10,207 nucleotides of DNA from assembly GCA_016199305.1 (NCBI GenBank), contig JACQGZ010000117.1, forward strand, positions 1 to 10,207, written 5' to 3'. Made by a program: the position numbers and the translations under genes. The notes under the pieces were generated by a model. It saw only the letters and a program-made list of their open reading frames with translations. It was not told the origin of the DNA and made no database searches. Position 1 is the stretch's first letter. Each line of letters opens with the position of its first letter. Below, one piece after another: positions 6,842 through 10,207 of this stretch. The DNA comes from Armatimonadota bacterium (GTDB lineage Bacteria > Sysuimicrobiota > Sysuimicrobiia > Sysuimicrobiales > Humicultoraceae).

Positions 6842-6899
6842 CGTTGCTCCCCCTCCCTTAACCGTGCCCGCCCGGCCCCGGCCGAGGCCTCGTGAGCGC

Positions 6900-6936
6900 G
6901 CCGGGGCGATCACCCCAAAGTATAGCGCGCCCCGGC
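6900..6936. repeat. inverted repeat flanking the minus-operon -10 box
   Basis: Nine-base perfect arms, GCCGGGGCG at 6900-6908 and CGCCCCGGC at 6928-6936, enclose 19 bases that include the TATACT -10 hexamer of the minus-strand promoter. CCCCGGCCG also occurs twice, at 6876-6884 and 6930-6938. The placement fits a repressor operator controlling both divergent operons. The arms are pure G/C in a GC-rich region, so chance symmetry cannot be excluded. Confidence 0.35.
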
Positions 6937-6947
6937 CGGGGGGTCAG
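6919..6947 (-). promoter_or_regulatory. sigma-70-like promoter for the cupin/Rieske minus operon
   Basis: On the minus strand the -35 is CTGACC (6947 to 6942, 4 of 6 matches to TTGACA). The spacer is exactly 17 bases, and the -10 is TATACT (6924 to 6919, 5 of 6 matches to TATAAT). This AT stretch stands out in a GC-rich gap. Transcription would start near 6912, leaving a leader of about 70 bases before the GTG at 6841. The hexamers and spacing are seen; activity is inferred. Confidence 0.55.
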
Positions 6948-6981
6948 GGCGCCTCCCCTTTCCCTCGGCGGTTCGGCCCTT

Positions 6982-6987
6982 CATAAT
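6982..6987 (+). promoter_or_regulatory. possible -10 box for the alpha2/beta2 operon
   Basis: CATAAT matches TATAAT at 5 of 6 bases and would place a start near 6994, giving a leader of about 33 bases before the ATG at 7027. The region 17 bases upstream (TTTCCC at 6959-6964) matches TTGACA poorly, so an activator or another sigma factor would be needed. It is one of very few AT-rich spots in the 185-bp divergent region. Confidence 0.3.
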
Positions 6988-7026
6988 GGCGGATGAGCCA
7001 CTCAGCATGGGTCAGGAGGGACGTCG

Positions 7027-8307
7027 ATGGACGCCCGCCGCAGCGCCCAGGTTGGCCCGACCGATCGAAGCCCAGATGGTACGCTCGGCCCGGCAGCGCC
7101 TCCCGCCGCCCCCGACCTCCTCGCCCGGATCCGCTGGCCGCAGGAGGACAACAAGATCCCCCGCGAGATCTTCACCGACCCCGACCTCTTCCGCCTGGAG
7201 ATGGACGCGGTCTTCACAGGCCCGGTCTGGGTTCTCGTCGGCCACGAATCGGAGATCCCCCGGCCTGGCGACTACAAGACCTTCTCCGTCGGCGCCATCC
7301 CCGTCATCGTCATTCGCAGCGCGGACGGCCGGATCGGCGTGCTGGTCAACGCCTGCGCGCACCGCGGCACGCGGCTGGTGGAGGGGCCGTCGGGCAACGT
7401 GGGGCGGGGCGGCTTCCGCTGCATCTACCACATGTGGACCTATGATACGGAGGGCCGGCTCACCGCCGTCTCCCTCCCCCAGGATTTCCCCTCGGACTTC
7501 CGCAAGGAGGACTACGGCCTGGCCCGCGCCCGCACCGAGACCTACGGCGGGGCCATCTTCGCGACCTTCCACGATGACGCCCCGCCGCTGCGCGACTACC
7601 TGGCGGAACTGGCCGACGGGCTGGACCGGGTGCTGGGCGACGGCGCCCTCCGCTACCTCGGGGCGATCAGCGTCATCTTCCGCACCAACTGGAAGCTCTA
7701 CATCGAGAACATCTACGACGGTTACCACGTCACCGCGCTGCACACGGGCTTTCAGGTCGTCCGCCTCCGCTCGCATGGGGGAGAGCGCCTCGTCCCCAAC
7801 TACGAGCGCCACGGGCACCTGTGGGGGCGGTCCCACTCCACGCCAGTCGACCAGCTCAACCCCGTGCTGCGGGACATGAGCCTCTTCGAGGTCCGGACGA
7901 AGCCGAGCACCGACCACAACATCATGGTCGTCTTCCCCTCCGGCGTCGTGACAGACTACTTCGACACGATCCAGATGCGCTACGTCGTGCCGCTGGAGCT
8001 GGACCGCACCATGATCGAGTTCGTCTTCTTCGCCCGCGCGGAGGACACCGAGGAGGAGGTCTGGCACCGGGTCCGGCAGGGGCCGGCCGTGCTGGGACCC
8101 GCGGGAGCGATCACGCTCGAGGACGCAGCGGCGCTCGAGCGCGTGCAGTTGAGCGCCACGGCCCGCGGCGAGAACGTCGTCCTCAAGGGGACGCCCCGGC
8201 GCTTTCCTCCCTACCGCCACGTGGACGAGGCGCCGATCCGCCACTTCTACCAGGCCTACCGGCGCCTGCTCGGCTTCACCCTCCCCTCGGAAGACGCGCC
8301 GCGGTGA
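7027..8307 (+). CDS. Rieske aromatic-ring-hydroxylating dioxygenase, alpha subunit (system 2)
   Basis: This is the catalytic large subunit of a second Rieske oxygenase, 426 aa. The Rieske cluster is C110-x-H112 (CAHRG) and C132-x2-H135 (CIYH). The catalytic iron site is YIENIYDGYHVTALH, with bridging D231 and ligands H234 and H239. The third carboxylate is probably D366 in GPAGAITLEDAAALE, where the pair reads Glu-Asp rather than the Asp-Asp seen in system 1. The first ~30 residues are a Pro/Ala/Gly-rich extension with no matching part in system 1. The ATG at 7027 is still the best start because GGAGGG lies about 8 bases upstream. The protein would dihydroxylate an aromatic substrate using an external electron-transfer chain. 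It heads a three-gene operon, overlaps the beta gene by 4 bases, and diverges from the system 1 operon across 185 bases. Substrate unknown. Confidence 0.95.
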   Translation: MDARRSAQVGPTDRSPDGTLGPAAPPAAPDLLARIRWPQEDNKIPREIFTDPDLFRLEMDAVFTGPVWVLVGHESEIPRPGDYKTFSVGAIPVIVIRSADGRIGVLVNACAHRGTRLVEGPSGNVGRGGFRCIYHMWTYDTEGRLTAVSLPQDFPSDFRKEDYGLARARTETYGGAIFATFHDDAPPLRDYLAELADGLDRVLGDGALRYLGAISVIFRTNWKLYIENIYDGYHVTALHTGFQVVRLRSHGGERLVPNYERHGHLWGRSHSTPVDQLNPVLRDMSLFEVRTKPSTDHNIMVVFPSGVVTDYFDTIQMRYVVPLELDRTMIEFVFFARAEDTEEEVWHRVRQGPAVLGPAGAITLEDAAALERVQLSATARGENVVLKGTPRRFPPYRHVDEAPIRHFYQAYRRLLGFTLPSEDAPR

Positions 8308-8828
8308 TCCCCACAGGCGTCCTCGAGGCCGACGCGCGGAAGCAGGCCGCCCTGGATCTGCTCGTGCGCTACGTGCGGGTGGTCGACGATCCGCGCCGGA
8401 TCGAGGAGTGGCCGGACCTTTTCGCCGCGGAGGCGGAGTACCTGGTGATCACACGGGAGAACTACGAGCGCGGGCTGCCCATCGCAGTTATCCGTGACGA
8501 CTCGAAGGACCGCATCTGCGATCGCCTCGTCATCATCAAGCAGTTCTGGGGCGCGGGGGGGCGCGCGGAGGACCACCACTACAACGCGGGCTGGCCGCGG
8601 CACATCGTCGGCCCCACCTGGGTCGAATCCGGCGATGCGGGACAGCTGCTGGTGGGAGCGCACTTCATGGTTTGGAGCACGGCCGCAGTCGACGGCAGCC
8701 CGCGGCTGCTCGTTGTGGGAGAGTACCGCGACGTCGTCGACTTCGCTACCGGCGCGCCCAAACTGAAGAAGAAGACGGTCATCCTCGACACTTCAATCCT
8801 CCAGGACGTTTTCGTCTATCCCCTCTAG
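8304..8828 (+). CDS. aromatic-ring-hydroxylating dioxygenase, beta subunit (system 2)
   Basis: This 174-aa small subunit has the NTF2-like fold. The start is a GTG whose last two bases lie in the TGA stop of the alpha gene (GTGA overlap), so translation is coupled; GGAAG sits about 10 bases upstream. Family features are the N-terminal helix ARKQAALDLLVRYVRVVDD, the EEWPDLFAAEAEYLVITREN segment, the Asp/Arg-rich DDSKDRICDRLVIIKQF helix, and the C-terminal KKKTVILDTSILQDVFVYPL. It should pack with the alpha subunit in a hexamer and carries no cofactor. It differs clearly from the system 1 beta subunit, which matches the divergence of the two alpha subunits and argues that the pairs were not duplicated recently. 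Confidence 0.9.
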   Translation: MIPTGVLEADARKQAALDLLVRYVRVVDDPRRIEEWPDLFAAEAEYLVITRENYERGLPIAVIRDDSKDRICDRLVIIKQFWGAGGRAEDHHYNAGWPRHIVGPTWVESGDAGQLLVGAHFMVWSTAAVDGSPRLLVVGEYRDVVDFATGAPKLKKKTVILDTSILQDVFVYPL

Positions 8829-9811
8829 TGGCCACCCTGCGCCTGACCCTGGCCTGTGGGCCCTACGATCGGACGGAGGCTCTGCGCGACGGCGTCGTGC
8901 GTCCTGAGGGGATCGATCTCATCTACGTCCCCATCCAGTCCCCACCCGAGATCTTCGCGCGCATGGTGTCCAACCAGTCTTTCGACGCGGCGGAGATGTC
9001 CTGCGCCCACTACCTCATCCACCGGGGCAAAGGGGAGTTCCCCTTCGTCGCCCTGCCGGTCTTCCCGTCCCGCATGTTCCGCCACGGGTACATCTTCGTG
9101 AACGCTTCCGCCGGCATCCGGACGCCGCAGGACCTGGAAGGCAAGCGGGTGGGCGTGCCGGAGTACAGCCAGACGGCCGCCGTCTGGATCCGCGGGCTGC
9201 TGGCGGACGAGTACGGCGTCCGTCCCGAGACGGTCCACTGGTATGCGGGAGGGGTGAACGCCCCGGGCCGCCCCGACGCCCTGGTCAACCTCCCGGAGGC
9301 GCCCGTCTCCATCACCCGCGTCGCCGACCGGACCCTCAATGACATGCTGGCCGCCGGGGACCTCGACGCGCTGATCGGTGCGCGCAAACCGGCGGCGTTC
9401 GGCCGGGACCCGCGCGTGCAGCGGCTGCTGCCCAACTACAAGGAACTCGAGCAGGCCTACTACCGGACGACCGGGATCTTCCCGATCATGCACACGGTCG
9501 TGCTGCGGGAGCCGCTCTACAAGGAGCAGCCCTGGATTGCGGAGAGCCTCTACAAGGCGTTCGTCCAGGCGAAGGAGTGGTGCCTGGCGCAGATGCGCTT
9601 CAGCAGCGCGCTGCGCTACACGCTGCCCTGGCTGCACGCCGACCTCGAGGAGATGGCGGAGGTGTTCGGCGGCGACCCCTGGCCCTACGGGCTGGAGCCG
9701 AACCGCACGACGCTGGAAACCCTCGTGCGCTACCTGGTCGAACAGCGCCTCCTGCGGGAGCCCCTGGCGCTGGAGGAGGTCTTCGCGCCGATCATGGTCG
9801 TCAGCGAGTAG
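8828..9811 (+). CDS. 4,5-dihydroxyphthalate decarboxylase-like / NMT1-type substrate-binding protein
   Basis: This protein has 327 aa and starts at a GTG that shares its first base with the beta subunit stop codon, so it is translationally coupled. The sequence matches the family annotated as 4,5-dihydroxyphthalate decarboxylase: LTLACGPYDRTEALRDG near the N-terminus, VRPEGIDLIYVPI, FARMVSNQSFDAAEMS, LPVFPSRMFRHGYIF near 77-91, then LEGKRVGVPEYSQTAAVWIR. The fold is that of a periplasmic binding protein, and many relatives are labelled ABC transporter substrate-binding proteins. No signal peptide is present: the first beta strand begins at residue 3. That favours a cytoplasmic enzyme over an exported receptor. 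Following a Rieske oxygenase, a decarboxylase acting on a dihydroxylated aromatic acid is reasonable, but phthalate itself is not shown. It ends 3 bases before the stop of the convergent CsgG-like gene. Confidence 0.82.
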   Translation: MATLRLTLACGPYDRTEALRDGVVRPEGIDLIYVPIQSPPEIFARMVSNQSFDAAEMSCAHYLIHRGKGEFPFVALPVFPSRMFRHGYIFVNASAGIRTPQDLEGKRVGVPEYSQTAAVWIRGLLADEYGVRPETVHWYAGGVNAPGRPDALVNLPEAPVSITRVADRTLNDMLAAGDLDALIGARKPAAFGRDPRVQRLLPNYKELEQAYYRTTGIFPIMHTVVLREPLYKEQPWIAESLYKAFVQAKEWCLAQMRFSSALRYTLPWLHADLEEMAEVFGGDPWPYGLEPNRTTLETLVRYLVEQRLLREPLALEEVFAPIMVVSE

Positions 9812-9814
9812 CCG

Positions 9815-10207
9815 CTACCTCAGGTGGGGCTTCAGTTTGCCGACGAAATCCTCGACGGCTTCCTGAGTGGTCTTGCCGATCAGCTGACCATCGAAGTTGC
9901 TCACCGACACGTTCGTCCACCAGGGGCCAACCCAGACCGACACTGAAGTCTGCGTTCTCTTCATCTCGCTGCGGGGCTCGGTGACGACCTTTCCATCTGT
10001 CACATCGAGGACTCTGCCACGAAGCGTCACCGTGGCCGTCAGAGTATAGACGCATCCGACGATGGGGACACAGCCGCCGGTGTATTGCTGATCAAACGCG
10101 GCCACCTGGCCCATGACGACGAAATCGGCCTCGAGGGTCTTGGCGACCTTCTGCGCGGCTTCCCAATCGACGAAGCCGGCGCCCTCCACTCTGGCGTCGC
10201 GCAAGGC
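9815..10207 (-). CDS. CsgG-like protein, C-terminal part (5' end beyond window)
   Basis: About 130 C-terminal residues are in view and the frame stays open at the right edge. A TTG codon at 10204 is unlikely to be the true start. The pattern AAQKVAKTLEADFVVMGQVAAF, then a beta-rich VTLRGRVLDVTDGKVV, and a final helix TTQEAVEDFVGKLKP resembles the C-terminal half of CsgG-type domains (curli secretion channel family and related lipoproteins or envelope proteins). Two cysteines bracket a short insert (GGCVPIVGCVY). The missing N-terminus would show whether it is a lipoprotein. It converges on the decarboxylase-like gene and has no evident link to the catabolic genes. The family call rests on general pattern and is moderate. 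Confidence 0.6.
   Translation of the reverse strand, partial: ALRDARVEGAGFVDWEAAQKVAKTLEADFVVMGQVAAFDQQYTGGCVPIVGCVYTLTATVTLRGRVLDVTDGKVVTEPRSEMKRTQTSVSVWVGPWWTNVSVSNFDGQLIGKTTQEAVEDFVGKLKPHLR

Noticed and set aside
6842..6913. N-terminal extension of cupin 3 to an ATG at 6913.
   Set aside because: It would start at or before the predicted transcription start and adds only Arg/Gly-rich residues; the GTG at 6841 has a strong ribosome binding site.
7012..8244. Open frame of 410 codons on the minus strand opposite the second alpha subunit.
   Set aside because: Same antisense artefact; the plus strand has the Rieske and iron motifs and a good ribosome binding site.

Overview
The window is GC-rich (roughly two thirds G+C by eye) and densely packed bacterial DNA. 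It has short or overlapping gene junctions, several GTG/TTG starts and purine-rich ribosome binding sites. No ribosomal or taxonomic marker is present. The mix of Rieske dioxygenases, cupins and substrate-binding proteins suggests a heterotrophic soil, sediment or groundwater bacterium. The phylum cannot be fixed from the sequence; an uncultivated GC-rich lineage is only a guess. No mobile element, tRNA, rRNA or CRISPR array was seen, and no stretch over 300 bases lacks a gene.

Layout, left to right. (a) Positions 1-1180, minus strand: a small cupin followed by an exported solute-binding protein that runs off the left edge. (b) 1348-2244, plus strand: an EamA/DMT-type membrane transporter, divergent from the cupin. 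(c) 2246-6841, minus strand: a compact six-gene operon read right to left. Its order is cupin, second cupin, Rieske dioxygenase alpha subunit, beta subunit, an unrecognised 159-aa protein, and a zinc-dependent MDR alcohol dehydrogenase. (d) 6842-7026: a 185-bp divergent promoter region with a good sigma-70-like promoter for the minus operon and a GC-rich inverted repeat around its -10 box. (e) 7027-9811, plus strand: a second Rieske alpha/beta pair whose genes overlap, followed by a gene of the 4,5-dihydroxyphthalate decarboxylase / NMT1-like family. (f) 9815-10207, minus strand: the C-terminal part of a CsgG-like protein running off the right edge.

How the genes could work together (inference). 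The two alpha/beta Rieske oxygenases would hydroxylate aromatic acids or related rings. The MDR dehydrogenase would oxidise a diol or alcohol intermediate. One or more cupins could act as non-haem iron ring-cleavage or other metalloenzymes, and the decarboxylase-like protein could remove a carboxyl group. The solute-binding protein and the EamA permease could handle uptake or efflux. No ferredoxin, Rieske reductase, classical intradiol/extradiol dioxygenase or dedicated regulator is encoded here, so electron supply must come from elsewhere and the substrate is unknown. The most distinctive points are two different Rieske systems back to back across one control region, three cupins sharing an HQHxN...RPAR signature, an unknown conserved-looking protein inside the operon, and a perfect 17-bp palindrome between the second cupin and the first alpha subunit.
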